Shown piece after piece: positions 8,199 to 18,374 of a stretch of 64,000 nucleotides of DNA. Source of the DNA: Halobacillus sp. A5. GTDB taxonomy: Bacteria > Bacillota > Bacilli > Bacillales > Halobacillaceae. The stretch's first letter is position 1. Each line of letters starts with the position of its first letter. The position numbers and the translations under genes were made by a program. The stretch lies in NCBI RefSeq assembly GCF_024189315.1, contig NZ_JAIZEO010000003.1:186001-250000 (forward strand), read 5' to 3'. The notes below the pieces were generated by a model that was not told the DNA's origin, searched no databases, and was given only the letters and a program-made list of their open reading frames with translations.

Positions 8199-9146
8199 AT
8201 GCAACCATTATTACTGGATTTTTTAAAAGTGACTGAATCCGCAGCTATTGCTGCTATGCCGTGGGTGGGGAGCGGGAAGAAGATTGAAGCAGATGACGCT
8301 GCAACTAACGCTATGCGTAAGGAACTCAACACCATGCGGATGAAGGGAAGGATCGTAATTGGCGAAGGGGAAATTGATGAAGCGCCTATGCTGTACATTG
8401 GAGAGAACTTAGGCTCCGGTCAAGGTCCTGAGGTAGATATTGCTGTAGATCCAATTGAAGGAACGACTCCCACCGTAAATGGTCAAAGCAATGCGATTAC
8501 AGTGATCGCAGCCGCTCCTAAAGGTAAACTTTTGCATGCACCGGATATGTACATGAAGAAGCTTGCGGTAGGTCCAAAGGCTAAAGGTGAAATTGATATT
8601 GATGCACCATTAAAAGAAAATCTGAGAGCTGTAGCGAAAGCAAATGGAAAAAGCGTACAGGAGCTAAACGTGCTCATCCAAAATCGTCCTCGTCATCAGG
8701 AGTATATTGACATTATCAGAAGTGAGGGAGCTAAAGTCCATTTATTCAACGATGGAGATATTATATATGCTATAGCCACCTGTATCGAGACTTTAGATGT
8801 TGACATGTTCCTTGGAATAGGAGGAGCACCCGAAGGAGTATTGGCAGCTGCCGCCTTGAAATGTCTGAACGGAGAGATGCAGGCGAAATTAATGCCTCGA
8901 AAAGATGAAGAAGTTCACCGTTGTATAGAAATGGGGATTCAGGATCCTCAACACTCCTTAAGTCATAGCGACCTAGTGAATTCAGATGATTGCATTTTTG
9001 CAGCAACCGGCATTACGGATAACCTTTTTCTAAAAGGAGTAAGGTTAAATAATGGCAGCCAGTTGACTCATTCTGTCCTGATTAACGGGAGAGAAAATCA
9101 ATTGCGTTATGTAGAAAGTCAGTACCCCGTAGTAGAGATGGTTTAA
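8199..9146 (+). CDS. glpX: Class II fructose-1,6-/sedoheptulose-1,7-bisphosphatase
   Basis: 315 residues, GlpX family. The metal-binding motif GEGEIDEAP and VDPIEGTTP are present, as are GIGGAPEGVLAAAALKC and the ATGITDN segment near the C-terminus. It follows rpiB by 20 bp with a GAGGGGG site. In this operon a sedoheptulose-bisphosphatase role is attractive, because erythrose 4-phosphate plus DHAP gives sedoheptulose 1,7-bisphosphate, which GlpX would convert to the transketolase substrate. Ordinary gluconeogenic FBPase activity cannot be excluded. Confidence 0.85.
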   Translation: MQPLLLDFLKVTESAAIAAMPWVGSGKKIEADDAATNAMRKELNTMRMKGRIVIGEGEIDEAPMLYIGENLGSGQGPEVDIAVDPIEGTTPTVNGQSNAITVIAAAPKGKLLHAPDMYMKKLAVGPKAKGEIDIDAPLKENLRAVAKANGKSVQELNVLIQNRPRHQEYIDIIRSEGAKVHLFNDGDIIYAIATCIETLDVDMFLGIGGAPEGVLAAAALKCLNGEMQAKLMPRKDEEVHRCIEMGIQDPQHSLSHSDLVNSDDCIFAATGITDNLFLKGVRLNNGSQLTHSVLINGRENQLRYVESQYPVVEMV

Positions 9147-9173
9147 CATTCAGAATCACAAGAGGTGAATCAA

Positions 9174-11192
9174 ATGCAGCAAACAAGTGTATCAAATGCC
9201 CAGCTTTCCATTAATACAATACGAACTCTTACGATCGATGCGGTAGAGAAAGCAAACTCGGGGCATCCAGGAATGCCGATGGGGACCGCGCCTATGGCGT
9301 ATACCTTATGGACAGAATTTATGAATCACAATCCGGAAAATTCAGAATGGTTCAATCGAGACCGATTTATTTTATCAGCGGGCCATGGCTCTATGCTTTT
9401 GTACAGCCTGCTTCACTTATCAGGGTATAACTTAACCATTGACGATCTTAAAAGCTTCCGTCAGTGGGATTCAAAAACTCCAGGGCACCCTGAGTTTGGA
9501 GACACTCACGGTGTAGAGGCAACGACTGGTCCATTAGGTCAGGGAGTTTCTATGGCTGCCGGGATGGCAATGGCTGAAGCCCACCTTGCTGCTAAATATA
9601 ATCGTGAGGGTTATCCTGTCGTTGATCACTATACTTATGCTATATGTGGTGACGGCGACCTTATGGAAGGAGTTTCTCAAGAATCCGCTTCACTCGCAGG
9701 CCATCTTGGTCTTGGAAAGCTAATAGTTCTCTATGATTCCAACGATATATCGCTCGATGGAGATTTGGATCGGTCGTTCAGTGAAAGTGTAGAAAAGCGC
9801 TATGAAGCTTATGGATGGCATGTCATTCGTGTAGAAGACGGGACAGATACAGACAGCCTTGCAAAAGCAATCAAACAAGGTAAACAAAATACAGAGCAGC
9901 CGACCATGATTGAAGTAAAAACGATTATAGGGTATGGCTCACCAAATAAGTCCGGCAAGGCAGACTCACACGGTGCGCCTCTTGGAGAAAAAGAGGCGGT
10001 GGCCGCTAAAGAATTCTACAAATGGGGATACAATGAACCGTTCCATGTTCCACAAGAGGTTTATCAAGATTTTAAGGATAAAGTTCAGTACAATGGAAGG
10101 CAACAAGAACAACTCTGGAATGAGTTGTATCAGCAATATCAAGAAGCTTACCCTGAGCTCGCAAGTGAATTAGAAACAGCAATGAACGGACTTCTGCCTG
10201 ATGGATGGGAAAAAGAACTGCCGAAATACAAACCTGGTAAAGATCAAGTAGCAACTCGTGCCGCTTCAGGGGAAGTCATCAACGCATTATCTAAGAAAAT
10301 CCCTTATTTTTTCGGAGGAAGTGCTGACCTTGCTGGTTCGAATAAAACGGCTGTCAAAGGAGAGGATGATTTCTCCCGTGAAAACTATGCTGGTCGGAAC
10401 ATCTGGTTTGGGGTCCGCGAATTTGCGATGGCTGCAGCGATGAATGGAATGGCTCTTCATGGCGGCTTAAGAACTTATGCAGGAACGTTCTTTGTTTTTA
10501 GTGATTATTTACGCCCTGCTCTCCGTCTATCAGCCATAATGAATCTTCCAGTCAATTATGTATTTACTCATGATTCTGTAGCAGTAGGTGAAGATGGACC
10601 TACACATGAGCCAGTAGAACAGCTCGCTTCTCTTCGCGCCATGCCGAATCTTTCTGTTATCCGGCCGGCAGATGGTAATGAAACAAGCGCGGCATGGAGA
10701 ATAGCATTGGAATCCTATACCACACCTCATGCGCTTATCTTAACTCGTCAAGGGCTGCCAACTTTAGAAGGAACGTCAGAAAAGGCCTATGATGGGGTGA
10801 AACGCGGAGCTTATATTCTTAGCGATTCAGAAAAAAGCACACCGGATGGGATTTTACTGGCTACAGGTTCTGAGGTTCAGCTCGCGATCCGGGCAAAAGA
10901 AGAGTTGAAAGTATCGAAAGGCTGCGATCTGCGCGTCGTAAGTATTCCCTCTTTCGATCGATTTGAAGCTCAAAATGCCGACTATAAAGAAAAAGTGTTA
11001 CCTTCAAACGTTAGAAAACGACTTGCCATTGAAATGGGTGCTTCTTTTGGCTGGGATAGGTACGTAGGACTTGATGGGTCAGTGATCGGTATTGATCAAT
11101 TTGGTGCCTCGGCACCAGGTGAAACGGTCATGAAGGAATATGGATTCAGCCCCGAAAACATCGTCAAACTCGCTGAGAACTTTTTTAATTAA
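9174..11192 (+). CDS. tkt: Transketolase
   Basis: 672 residues from ATG 9174, chosen because AGAGGTG (9161-9167) is the ribosome binding site; the earlier GTG at 9165 lies inside it. The thiamine-diphosphate motif is CGDGDLMEG...; [11 protein letters not shown] and the substrate-binding [17 protein letters not shown] are intact. It transfers two-carbon units between pentose phosphates and erythrose 4-phosphate. A dedicated copy in this unit would drain erythrose 4-phosphate made from tetritols. It ends directly in a terminator. Confidence 0.93.
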   Translation: MQQTSVSNAQLSINTIRTLTIDAVEKANSGHPGMPMGTAPMAYTLWTEFMNHNPENSEWFNRDRFILSAGHGSMLLYSLLHLSGYNLTIDDLKSFRQWDSKTPGHPEFGDTHGVEATTGPLGQGVSMAAGMAMAEAHLAAKYNREGYPVVDHYTYAICGDGDLMEGVSQESASLAGHLGLGKLIVLYDSNDISLDGDLDRSFSESVEKRYEAYGWHVIRVEDGTDTDSLAKAIKQGKQNTEQPTMIEVKTIIGYGSPNKSGKADSHGAPLGEKEAVAAKEFYKWGYNEPFHVPQEVYQDFKDKVQYNGRQQEQLWNELYQQYQEAYPELASELETAMNGLLPDGWEKELPKYKPGKDQVATRAASGEVINALSKKIPYFFGGSADLAGSNKTAVKGEDDFSRENYAGRNIWFGVREFAMAAAMNGMALHGGLRTYAGTFFVFSDYLRPALRLSAIMNLPVNYVFTHDSVAVGEDGPTHEPVEQLASLRAMPNLSVIRPADGNETSAAWRIALESYTTPHALILTRQGLPTLEGTSEKAYDGVKRGAYILSDSEKSTPDGILLATGSEVQLAIRAKEELKVSKGCDLRVVSIPSFDRFEAQNADYKEKVLPSNVRKRLAIEMGASFGWDRYVGLDGSVIGIDQFGASAPGETVMKEYGFSPENIVKLAENFFN

Positions 11193-11224
11193 AACAAAAA
11201 GGCCCCCAGAGGCCTTTTTGTTTT
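11191..11224. terminator. Terminator after tkt
   Basis: AAAACAAAAAGGCC (11191-11204) pairs with GGCCTTTTTGTTTT (11211-11224), 14 bp perfect. A/T flanks on both sides mean it can also stop leftward transcripts. Confidence 0.85.
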
Positions 11225-11240
11225 GCGTTTTAAATTGAAC

Positions 11241-12179
11241 TTATTGAATAGACTGCAGGTCATACATTACTTTTTTGTTAACGACGCCAAACTGTTCGTG
11301 TAATTCATTATAGATCTGAAAAAGTTTTTCATATTTTTTCGCATTTTCTTCCACGGGGTAGACTGTTTTTAAGAAAGGCTGCTTCATTTGTTCGATCGCC
11401 TCTTCCATCGTGGAAAAAGACCCTCCTGCCAGGGCACCGAGTATGGCAGCTCCTACCGCTGGAGCATATTCACTGCTTGATATATGGATCGGTTTCTGCA
11501 GAACATCGGCATAGATCTGCATCAACAAACTGTTTTTCTTGGGCAGACCTCCGCAAGCAAATATTTCATCTATGGTTAAACCATAATTTTCATAGGATTT
11601 CATAATCATTTTTGTACCATAAGCTGTTGCTTCCATGTAGGCCTTAAAAATATCTTCACATGCAGTGTGTAATGTCTCTCCTATGAGCAGCCCTCTTAGT
11701 TTAGTATCACTTAAAAGAGACCGGTTTCCATTGTGCCAGTCAAGAGCAAGTAACCCTGTCTCACCCACTTCCTTTGAAGCGGCTTTTCTTTCTAGGAGCT
11801 GGAAGATAGAAATGCCTTTTTCTTCTGCTTCACCCCAATAATCTAGGGGAGCCTGCCTGGTTGCATAGTCGAATAAGTCTCCTACTGCCGACTGGCCTGC
11901 TTCATAAGCATAAAGATTTGGAATGATAGCGTCCTTTACACTTCCTGAAATGCCCGGAATACTTTTCTGTTCCTTATGAAGCATGATGTGGCACGTAGAG
12001 GTTCCCATAACCATGGTTAATTGATTTGGTTTCTTTGATCCAATCCCCAACAGGGAAGCATGTGCGTCAATAATGGCAGGGGCAACAGGGATACCAGGAG
12101 GAAGGTCCACTTCACGAGCTATGTGTTCTGATAGAAATCCTGCCCTCTGTCCTATATTAATAAGCTCACCTTCTAATTT
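11241..12179 (-). pseudogene. araB: L-ribulokinase (araB) 3' remnant
   Basis: Only the C-terminal half of an FGGY kinase remains, about 313 codons against about 560 in intact AraB. MGTSTCHIML, IPGISGSV, YEAGQSAVGDLFDY and CGGLPKKN are typical of ribulokinase. The frame enters from LEGELINIGQ just after TGA and TAA codons (12185-12180), so there is no start region. Immediately upstream in another frame is the signal peptide of an unrelated secreted protein. The sequence-level picture is a deletion that fused two genes; no active kinase is expected. Confidence 0.85.
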
Positions 12180-12307
12180 TTATCATAAGAAAGGGGAGCA
12201 GCCGTTTCTGCCTGGACTGTCCAACCTTCAAAGGAAGCGGCTAACACTCCACCCACCGTAAGAACAACGGTTAGCGCTGTAGTTGTAATTAATTTTCTGT
12301 GAATCAT
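12173..12307 (-). pseudogene. Orphan signal peptide, 5' fragment of a secreted-protein gene
   Basis: A 44-residue frame with a strong ribosome binding site (AAGGAGACTACAT before ATG 12307). It reads MIHRKLITTTALTVVLTVGG followed by a hydrophobic stretch and a cleavage-like VQAETA, a classical Sec signal peptide. It stops at TAG 12173 inside the araB remnant, seven bases into that frame. This is the start of a lost exported protein joined out of frame to araB. The identity of the lost protein cannot be told. Confidence 0.7.
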
Positions 12308-12362
12308 ATGTAGTCTCCTTAATGTGTGCCCCGAACGTTTTAGGATGAAAATATTAATTAAA

Positions 12363-13122
12363 TCAGCCTTCCGTGTTATTCAGTTCTTCAAGCATAGAAG
12401 CAAACGAGGCTTTAGCTCGCATAAAAGGTCTTGAATCTATATCCATCCAAAGGTGATCAGCGTTCTTTTGGAAATAAGCTTTCCCCAGGGGCATTTTCCG
12501 CATGGATCATAGCTTTGAAGTAGAGCGTTTTGCGATCTTTAACAAGACGAGCCATGTCACCTGCCAAATTGTATAAGTCGGGATGATAAGGATGAAGTTT
12601 ATGCATCTCGTAAAGGAGTTTCGTTTTCTCAGGTGAAGGAGCATCCATCACATCGTATATTAGATCCGTTACTGTCGACCTTTCTTCCCTGGTCAATGTT
12701 TGGGAATAATCTCCCGGGTAAGTGTCTGCCTTTAGTAATTCATCCTTCAAATCTTCAAAATGTAAGGATTTACGTTCTTCCCACAGCTCTTCATTTTCAC
12801 GCAGCAGTTCTTCATAACGAGCTTTCACAAATGAAGTCAACAGTGCGGCTACTTCATTCTCAATCGTTCTATACTTAGCAGACATCTGGGAGGACGACGT
12901 TTCATATTTCTCAGCGAGCGCTTTCTGGGTCGTGTTCGGTCCGGTGAACACCTGCCCGGCCAAATATTCGAGGGCTGCAGCATAGGCATTTGGCTTTTCT
13001 ATTACGGGCATCCTGCTTTGACAGAACTCATCCCAGATTCGCATGATATTATGTAGGTCTTCATCGTAGCCCTCCTGTCTGCTTTTTAATAAATCAATTA
13101 CGAGCTGTTCTTCTTCAGTCAT
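12363..13122 (-). pseudogene. TPR/ST7-like protein gene with C-terminal frameshift
   Basis: Starts at ATG 13122 (site GGGGCGGAG); a longer frame upstream lacks a site. The 221-residue product has a helical, DUF6398-like N-terminal half (WDEFCQ, ALEYLAGQVF, TQKALAEKYETSSSQMS, an HTH-like pattern) and a short helical-repeat C-terminal half. It stops at TGA 12457 right after FPKER. Skipping one base there opens a frame reading DHLWMDIDSRPFMRAK, the LW-x-RPYMR motif expected at that place in these proteins, to a stop at 12363. The gene therefore looks frameshifted. Function of the family is unknown; a sequencing error is the alternative. Confidence 0.6.
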
Positions 13123-13394
13123 TCGATCTCCGCCCCTTTTATAAATACTTATTGTGTTAGTGTAGCACACCGCGCTGACTATGAATTTAAATAACTTTAA
13201 AGATGAAAGCCTATGAAACGACAAATGGATAATACGAAGATTTTAATATAACTATTATATTTTGTGTTGCGCTTGTAATGAAAATATTTCCATTTTTCCG
13301 TAAGAGTAAAAGCTGTTAGATCAGACTGATTTGGTATTTTATTAATTGGAACTGCCCTAAATAATCTGAAAAGGGAGATTTTAATATCACATTC

Positions 13395-13652
13395 ATGTTT
13401 GAAGATCATTTTCCCCTAGTGATTATCGTTTTACTCGGAATTTTTATCCTTTTATTAGGTATACAAAAGTATTTCATGATTGCAAACACATTATCCCTCA
13501 TCCTGGCAGCTTATGGTGTCTTACTATTTTTTTACACAAAAGAAAATGTAACAGGATTTGGAGCTATGGCCTATGTGCCCTTAAGTATTGGGGCCATGAT
13601 GGGCGGTTTGTTTTTATTGTTCGCTCTAATGCGGATCCAAAAAGAAAAGTGA
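13395..13652 (+). CDS. Small membrane protein (85 aa)
   Basis: 85 residues with three predicted membrane segments (about 7-22, 28-46, 57-79) and a basic C-terminal tail MRIQKEK. AAAAGGGAG lies about 20 bases upstream of the ATG, a long spacing, so the start is uncertain. It resembles the small YesK-like membrane proteins of Bacillaceae in size and layout. Function unknown. Confidence 0.5.
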   Translation: MFEDHFPLVIIVLLGIFILLLGIQKYFMIANTLSLILAAYGVLLFFYTKENVTGFGAMAYVPLSIGAMMGGLFLLFALMRIQKEK

Positions 13653-13754
13653 TGGTGTGTCTATTATTTAAAGGAGAGGGTCGTTTATACAGCACGGATG
13701 ATAAGCGAAGATTAGAGTGAACCTGACCATTAAAAAGGAGGGAGAGGGCAGGAT

Positions 13755-14024
13755 ATGATCAGCGGTCCGTTTCTTGTATCTGTAATCCCAGGGGTAGTAG
13801 TAATGGTGCTAACGTTGTGGTTTAGAAAATTAAAACTTCCCTTGTTTGTAAGAAATTTACCAGGTATTCTAACTATTTTCACCGCATTTGTGCTAGGTTA
13901 TATTGGTTTTGTGAACATCAGAGGTTTTGAGGGCGGAGCATACGGAATACTCGCTTTCTTCTTGGTTATGTTTTCAATCGTTTCTTTTATTATCGCAAAT
14001 ATTTCTTCACTGAGACAAAATTAG
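13755..14024 (+). CDS. Small YesK-like membrane protein (89 aa)
   Basis: 89 residues, three membrane segments (about 3-23, 37-54, 62-84), ATG 13755 behind AAGGAGGGAGAGGGC. The GFEGGAYGILAFFLV segment before the last helix resembles YesK-family proteins. It follows a similar small membrane protein about 100 bp upstream, so the two may form a pair. No function is known. Confidence 0.55.
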   Translation: MISGPFLVSVIPGVVVMVLTLWFRKLKLPLFVRNLPGILTIFTAFVLGYIGFVNIRGFEGGAYGILAFFLVMFSIVSFIIANISSLRQN

Positions 14025-14126
14025 AGACTTTTTTTATCAGCTATTGTAAACCACGGTAATGGTATAATTAAGTTGAGTATTTAGTTGAGAAAAGGCATGG
14101 GAATTCTTATCGAAGGAGGGAGAAGC

Positions 14127-14498
14127 ATGGAAGCTTTTTCGAAATATTTAGCAGGAATTGATAACCCGGATCACCGCGAACGAGCGGAGGAAGTTTTGTC
14201 ATGGGTGGCTCATAAGTTCCCAGACTTGGAACCGCAAATCAAATGGAATACGCCGATGTTTACCGATCACGGCACATTTATCATCGGCATTGACCATGCG
14301 AAGCATCATATGAGCTTTGCCCCCGAAGAAGTCGCTATGAAGCACTTTGCTGATGACATTGCCCAATCCGGCTACAGCGCGACTAAAGGATTATTTCGAA
14401 TCCGGTGGAATGAGCCGGTTAATTATGAACTTCTTGAAAAAATAATTGAATTTAATATTCAGGATAAAGCAGAATATACGAAATTTTGGCGGGAATAA
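14127..14498 (+). CDS. fra: Iron chaperone Fra (YdhG, DUF1801)
   Basis: 123 residues from ATG 14127, placed by [46 protein letters not shown] and [18 protein letters not shown] match B. subtilis Fra (YdhG), a frataxin-like protein that delivers iron for Fe-S cluster and haem assembly. The earlier in-frame start at 14085 lies before the ribosome binding site. The ydeI gene, which shares the DUF1801 fold, follows at once. Confidence 0.85.
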   Translation: MEAFSKYLAGIDNPDHRERAEEVLSWVAHKFPDLEPQIKWNTPMFTDHGTFIIGIDHAKHHMSFAPEEVAMKHFADDIAQSGYSATKGLFRIRWNEPVNYELLEKIIEFNIQDKAEYTKFWRE

Positions 14499-14543
14499 TT
14501 TGAGATAGGCAATTCGTTACAAGGAAAGGAGTGTTCCCATAAT

Positions 14544-15119
14544 ATGAATACTAAGGTGGACGAATATTTAGATAAAGCCGAAAAGTGGCAGAATGAATTT
14601 AAGAAAATGAGAGAGATCGCTCTTGAGTGCGAGCTGAACGAAGAACTTAAATGGAATCACCCCTGCTACACAATTAATGGAAAAAATATCGTTTTAATAC
14701 ATGGGTTTAAAGATTATTGTGCTTTTCTTTTTCATAAAGGGGCTCTGCTGAAGGACAGCCATGGAATTCTTGTTCAGCAAACAGAAAACGTTCAGTCGGC
14801 ACGTCAGATACGATTCACCAATGTAGAAGAAATCGTTCGGCTGGAATCTGTACTGAGGGCTTACATTCTTGAAGCAGTTGAAGTTGAAAAAGCTGGCCTG
14901 AAAGTGGAAAAGGAGACAGAACTCGTCATTCCGGAAGAGCTTCACAATAAATTCGATGAAATCCCAGATTTAAAAGCTGCTTTTGAAGATTTGACCCCGG
15001 GGCGGCAAAGAGCTTATGTTCTATATTTTACTAAAGCAAAGCAATCCAAAACACGTGAGTCACGTGTGGAAAAATATGTGCCGCACATTCTCGAAGGCAA
15101 AGGATTAAATGATAGATAG
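14544..15119 (+). CDS. ydeI: YdeI-like DUF1801/OmdA protein
   Basis: 191 residues. An N-terminal DUF1801 fold (ELKWNHPCYTINGKNIVLIHGF, about 33-55) is followed by a C-terminal bacteriocin-protection/OmdA domain (about 128-190) with LTPGRQRAYVLYFTKAKQSKTR and EKYVPHILEGKG. This is the architecture of B. subtilis YdeI. OmdA domains have been linked to resistance against cationic peptides, but the biochemical role is not known. ATG 14544 is preceded by AAGGAAAGGAGTG. Confidence 0.8.
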   Translation: MNTKVDEYLDKAEKWQNEFKKMREIALECELNEELKWNHPCYTINGKNIVLIHGFKDYCAFLFHKGALLKDSHGILVQQTENVQSARQIRFTNVEEIVRLESVLRAYILEAVEVEKAGLKVEKETELVIPEELHNKFDEIPDLKAAFEDLTPGRQRAYVLYFTKAKQSKTRESRVEKYVPHILEGKGLNDR

Positions 15120-15141
15120 TTGAAAAATATGGAGGCTGAAC

Positions 15142-15360
15142 ATGACAAACGTGTACTTCGGTAGGACGATGTCGCTAGATGGATTTGTCAATGACCAACA
15201 TAGAAAAGCACCTCCAAATGCCCGCCATAATTGAACCACTGGTTGACCTTCATTCACTGAATTACTTCATGAGTTAAATGCAGAGTGCGCCACCCTGAAA
15301 TTTATCATATTTGGCTGTTATGTAGAAGGAAACATTTGTTTCAGCGATAGACTTCTTTAA
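15142..15360 (+). pseudogene. Dihydrofolate reductase-like (RibD C-terminal) gene remnant
   Basis: A well-placed site (GGAGGCTGA) and ATG 15142 begin a 30-codon frame MTNVYFGRTMSLDGFVND..., the usual start of RibD-C/DHFR-like proteins (about 180-200 residues). It stops at TGA 15232. Fragments such as LVDLHSLN just downstream fit the same family, but frames are broken and nothing further is recognisable before the next gene. A dead gene. Confidence 0.7.
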
Positions 15361-15400
15361 TAGATAAAGTGAAAAAATAAAATAATTAGGAGGCATACTT

Positions 15401-16315
15401 ATGACTCAAACAAGTCAGAAGATCGTCCCGCACTTATGGTATGACAAGGAGGCAATTGAAGCATCAGATTTCTATGCATCCATTTTTCCTCAGTCACGAA
15501 TTACCAATGTGAGCACAATCAATGACACGCCGTCAGGCAATGTTGATGCAGTCTCTTTAGATTTATGGGAGCAGAAGTTCATGGCCATCAGTGCAGGACC
15601 ATTTTTCAACTTCAATCCCTCTTTATCTTTCATGGTGAATTTTGATCCATCCCGCGAAAAGGACGCCGAGGAAAAAATAAATCAGGTTTGGGACAAATTA
15701 TCCGAAGGCGGTACCGTGTTAATGCCATTTAATAAGTACCCGTTTAGTGAGAGGTATGGCTGGATTCAAGATAAGTATGGTTTGTCATGGCAAGTGATTC
15801 TCACCGATCCAGAAGGTGAGGAAAGGCCGGCGGTCATGCCTTCGCTGATGTTTACAGGTGAACAGTGTGGCAATGCAGAAGAGGCGGTTGATTTTTATTT
15901 ATCTGTATTTAAGAATTCAAGGCAGGGGCATGTGGCGCGTTACCCTGAAGGTATGGAGCCTGACAAGGAAGGTACTGTGATGTTTTCAGATTTTATGATT
16001 GGTCATCAGTGGTTTACGGCTATGGACAGTGCGCAGGCTCATAACTTCAGTTTCAATGAGTCCGTCTCGTTTATGGTATATTGCGACAGCCAGGAAGAGA
16101 TTGATTATTACTGGGATAAACTATCCGCGGTTACTGAAGCTGAGCAATGCGGCTGGATCAAAGATAAGTACGGGGTTTCCTGGCAGATCGTGCCAAGCGA
16201 AATGGAAGAGATGAGAAGTAATGGCACTCCAGCACAAATTGATCGGGTTAATCAAGCAAGTCTCACTATGAAGAAACTTAATCTTGCAGAGTTACAGAAA
16301 GCCTATAAGGGATAA
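15401..16315 (+). CDS. VOC-superfamily protein, two PhnB-like domains
   Basis: 304 residues with two tandem glyoxalase/bleomycin-type (PhnB, '3-demethylubiquinone-9 methyltransferase' domain) repeats at about 5-135 and 145-285. Each has the pattern PxLxFxGxxxEA-x-FYxSIF, a FMAISAGP or WFTAMDS strand and a terminal GWIQDKYGLSWQ / GWIKDKYGVSWQ. Such proteins bind small metabolites or metals; the methyltransferase label is historical. AATTAGGAGG precedes ATG 15401. Substrate unknown. Confidence 0.8.
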   Translation: MTQTSQKIVPHLWYDKEAIEASDFYASIFPQSRITNVSTINDTPSGNVDAVSLDLWEQKFMAISAGPFFNFNPSLSFMVNFDPSREKDAEEKINQVWDKLSEGGTVLMPFNKYPFSERYGWIQDKYGLSWQVILTDPEGEERPAVMPSLMFTGEQCGNAEEAVDFYLSVFKNSRQGHVARYPEGMEPDKEGTVMFSDFMIGHQWFTAMDSAQAHNFSFNESVSFMVYCDSQEEIDYYWDKLSAVTEAEQCGWIKDKYGVSWQIVPSEMEEMRSNGTPAQIDRVNQASLTMKKLNLAELQKAYKG

Positions 16316-16518
16316 CGAGTATACTTAGTCGAAGTGATAAGAAAATGTAGTTAATTTGAGGCGGATCCGTAATAAAGGGTTTGGCTCTTTTTTTATGCAG
16401 GAAGGTTTTTATCACAGCTTTATTTACTTGCAGGGATGGAAAATTATACGCTCTATTGTATAATTTTTCTATTTCAGAGTTAAGATAAAGGCGACTAATC
16501 TGGAGGAGGTTTTTCATT

Positions 16519-18171
16519 TTGGCTGCTAACAAAGACAGAAATGCTTCAAACGGGCAGGACAGGGAACGTGAGACACTGACCACTCGCCAGGGCCGCCCTG
16601 TAACGGATAATCAAAACATTCGTACCATTGGGAACCGCGGGACGGCGACACTTGAGAATTACCATTTTATCGAAAAGATTTCCCATTTTGACCGGGAAGA
16701 GGTGCCTGAGCGTGTCGTACATGCGCGGGGGTCTGGTGCGTTTGGATTTTTTAAAACGTATGGAAAAGTCGGGGATGAGCCGGTAGAGAAATACACACGG
16801 GCAAAAGTGTTCTCAGGTGCAGGTAAGAAAACACCGTTAATGGTTCGTTTCTCCACTGTAGCAGGAGCGAAAGATGCCCCGGAAACCGACCGTGACCCCC
16901 GTGGCTTTGCGGTGAAGATGTATACGGAAGACGGCAACTGGGATTTAGTCGGAAACAATTTGAAGATCTTCTTTATTCGTGATGCGATGAAGTTTCCTGA
17001 TATGATTCACGCGTTTAAAGCGGATCCGGCTTCGAATGTGAAGAATCCTGAGCGGATGTTTGACTTCGTTTCCCGAACCCCTGAGGCGACCCATATGATT
17101 ACCTTTCTGTTCTCACCGTGGGGGATACCAGCCACTTATCGCCATATGCAGGGCTCCGGAGTGAATACGTATAAATGGGTGAATGATAAAGGCGAGGCGG
17201 TTCTCGTTAAATACCACTGGGAGCCGAAGCAGGGAATACGGAACTTAACTCAGGAAGAGGCTGACATGGTTCAGGCTAAAAACGTAAGTCACGCGACGCA
17301 GGATTTATATGAATCGATCGAGCGCGGAGAGTATCCAGAGTGGGAGCTGTTTGTACAAGTCATGGAGGATGGGTATCATCCCGAACTGGATTTTGACCCG
17401 CTTGATGATACCAAACTCTGGCCGGAGAAGAAGTTCCCATGGAAGCCGGTCGGCCGTATGGTACTTGACCGCAACCCAGAAGATTTTCATGCGGAAATTG
17501 AACAGGCCGCATTCGGTACGGGGGTTCTCGTTGATGGCATGGACTTCTCCGATGATAAAATGCTTCAGGGACGAACGTTCTCATACTCCGATACACAGCG
17601 CTACCGCGTAGGAGCGAACTATTTGAAACTACCTGTTAACGCTCCTAAGACAGGGATTCGGACCAATCAGCAGCGCGGTCAAATGGATACACGCGACCCA
17701 AGAGAGTCTGGAGACAATCCGCATATTAATTATGAGCCTTCCATGAAGGGCGGTTTCCAGGAAGCAGATGGGGCAAAAACTCCCCCGCATGAGCCTGCGT
17801 ACAATGCAGCGGCCATGAGTGCACCTATTGACCGGCCAAACAACTACGGCCAGGCGGGTCATACGTATCGCAGCTTTGAGGAATGGGAACGTGATGAATT
17901 AATCAGCAACCTCTCAAACGCTCTGGCGATTTGTGATGAGCGTATTCAAACGGCAATGATCGAGCACTTCACTCAAGCGGATGAAGAATATGGACGCCGG
18001 GTGAAGGAAGGGATTGAAGCTAAAATGAAAGAGATGCAGGAAATGGATGAGGGCAGTACAGTTCCCGGCCGTGAACCAGGTGATAAGTCTAAGTATGGCC
18101 AAGGATCTTTTGCTCAGCATGAAGCCGCTGAAGAAGCTGTGAAGAAAAGCCACGAAGCTGATCCTTATTAA
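16519..18171 (+). CDS. katX: Haem catalase, KatX-like
   Basis: 550 residues starting at TTG 16519, nine bases after GGAGGAGG. The distal His lies in [13 protein letters not shown], the distal Asn in [20 protein letters not shown], and the haem-ligand Tyr in [20 protein letters not shown]. Length and pattern fit the clade with B. subtilis KatX (about 547 residues), the catalase that protects germinating spores, rather than the shorter KatA. A sigma-B/sigma-F promoter would be expected but I could not assign one. The enzyme degrades hydrogen peroxide in the cytoplasm or spore. Confidence 0.85.
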   Translation: MAANKDRNASNGQDRERETLTTRQGRPVTDNQNIRTIGNRGTATLENYHFIEKISHFDREEVPERVVHARGSGAFGFFKTYGKVGDEPVEKYTRAKVFSGAGKKTPLMVRFSTVAGAKDAPETDRDPRGFAVKMYTEDGNWDLVGNNLKIFFIRDAMKFPDMIHAFKADPASNVKNPERMFDFVSRTPEATHMITFLFSPWGIPATYRHMQGSGVNTYKWVNDKGEAVLVKYHWEPKQGIRNLTQEEADMVQAKNVSHATQDLYESIERGEYPEWELFVQVMEDGYHPELDFDPLDDTKLWPEKKFPWKPVGRMVLDRNPEDFHAEIEQAAFGTGVLVDGMDFSDDKMLQGRTFSYSDTQRYRVGANYLKLPVNAPKTGIRTNQQRGQMDTRDPRESGDNPHINYEPSMKGGFQEADGAKTPPHEPAYNAAAMSAPIDRPNNYGQAGHTYRSFEEWERDELISNLSNALAICDERIQTAMIEHFTQADEEYGRRVKEGIEAKMKEMQEMDEGSTVPGREPGDKSKYGQGSFAQHEAAEEAVKKSHEADPY

Positions 18172-18188
18172 TATTTAAAGAAGTACTC

Positions 18189-18226
18189 AAAAGGACTGTC
18201 CAGTTCACTAAGGGCAGTCCTTTTTA
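18189..18226 (+). terminator. Terminator after catalase
   Basis: AAAAGGACTGTCC (18189-18201) pairs with GGGCAGTCCTTTT (18212-18224) with one T-G wobble and ends in TTTTT. Confidence 0.8.
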
Positions 18227-18374
18227 TTATGGAGCCCTCCCTTAGAATTAGTTACTTCTGCAGGGTACGGCTTATTCGCTAGTTCAATCGAACAACTTTT
18301 TTGACATTACTATTAATTCTCGTTACTCTACAGATGTAATCCCGACTAATTTTATAAGGAAAAGGGTGTTTTAG

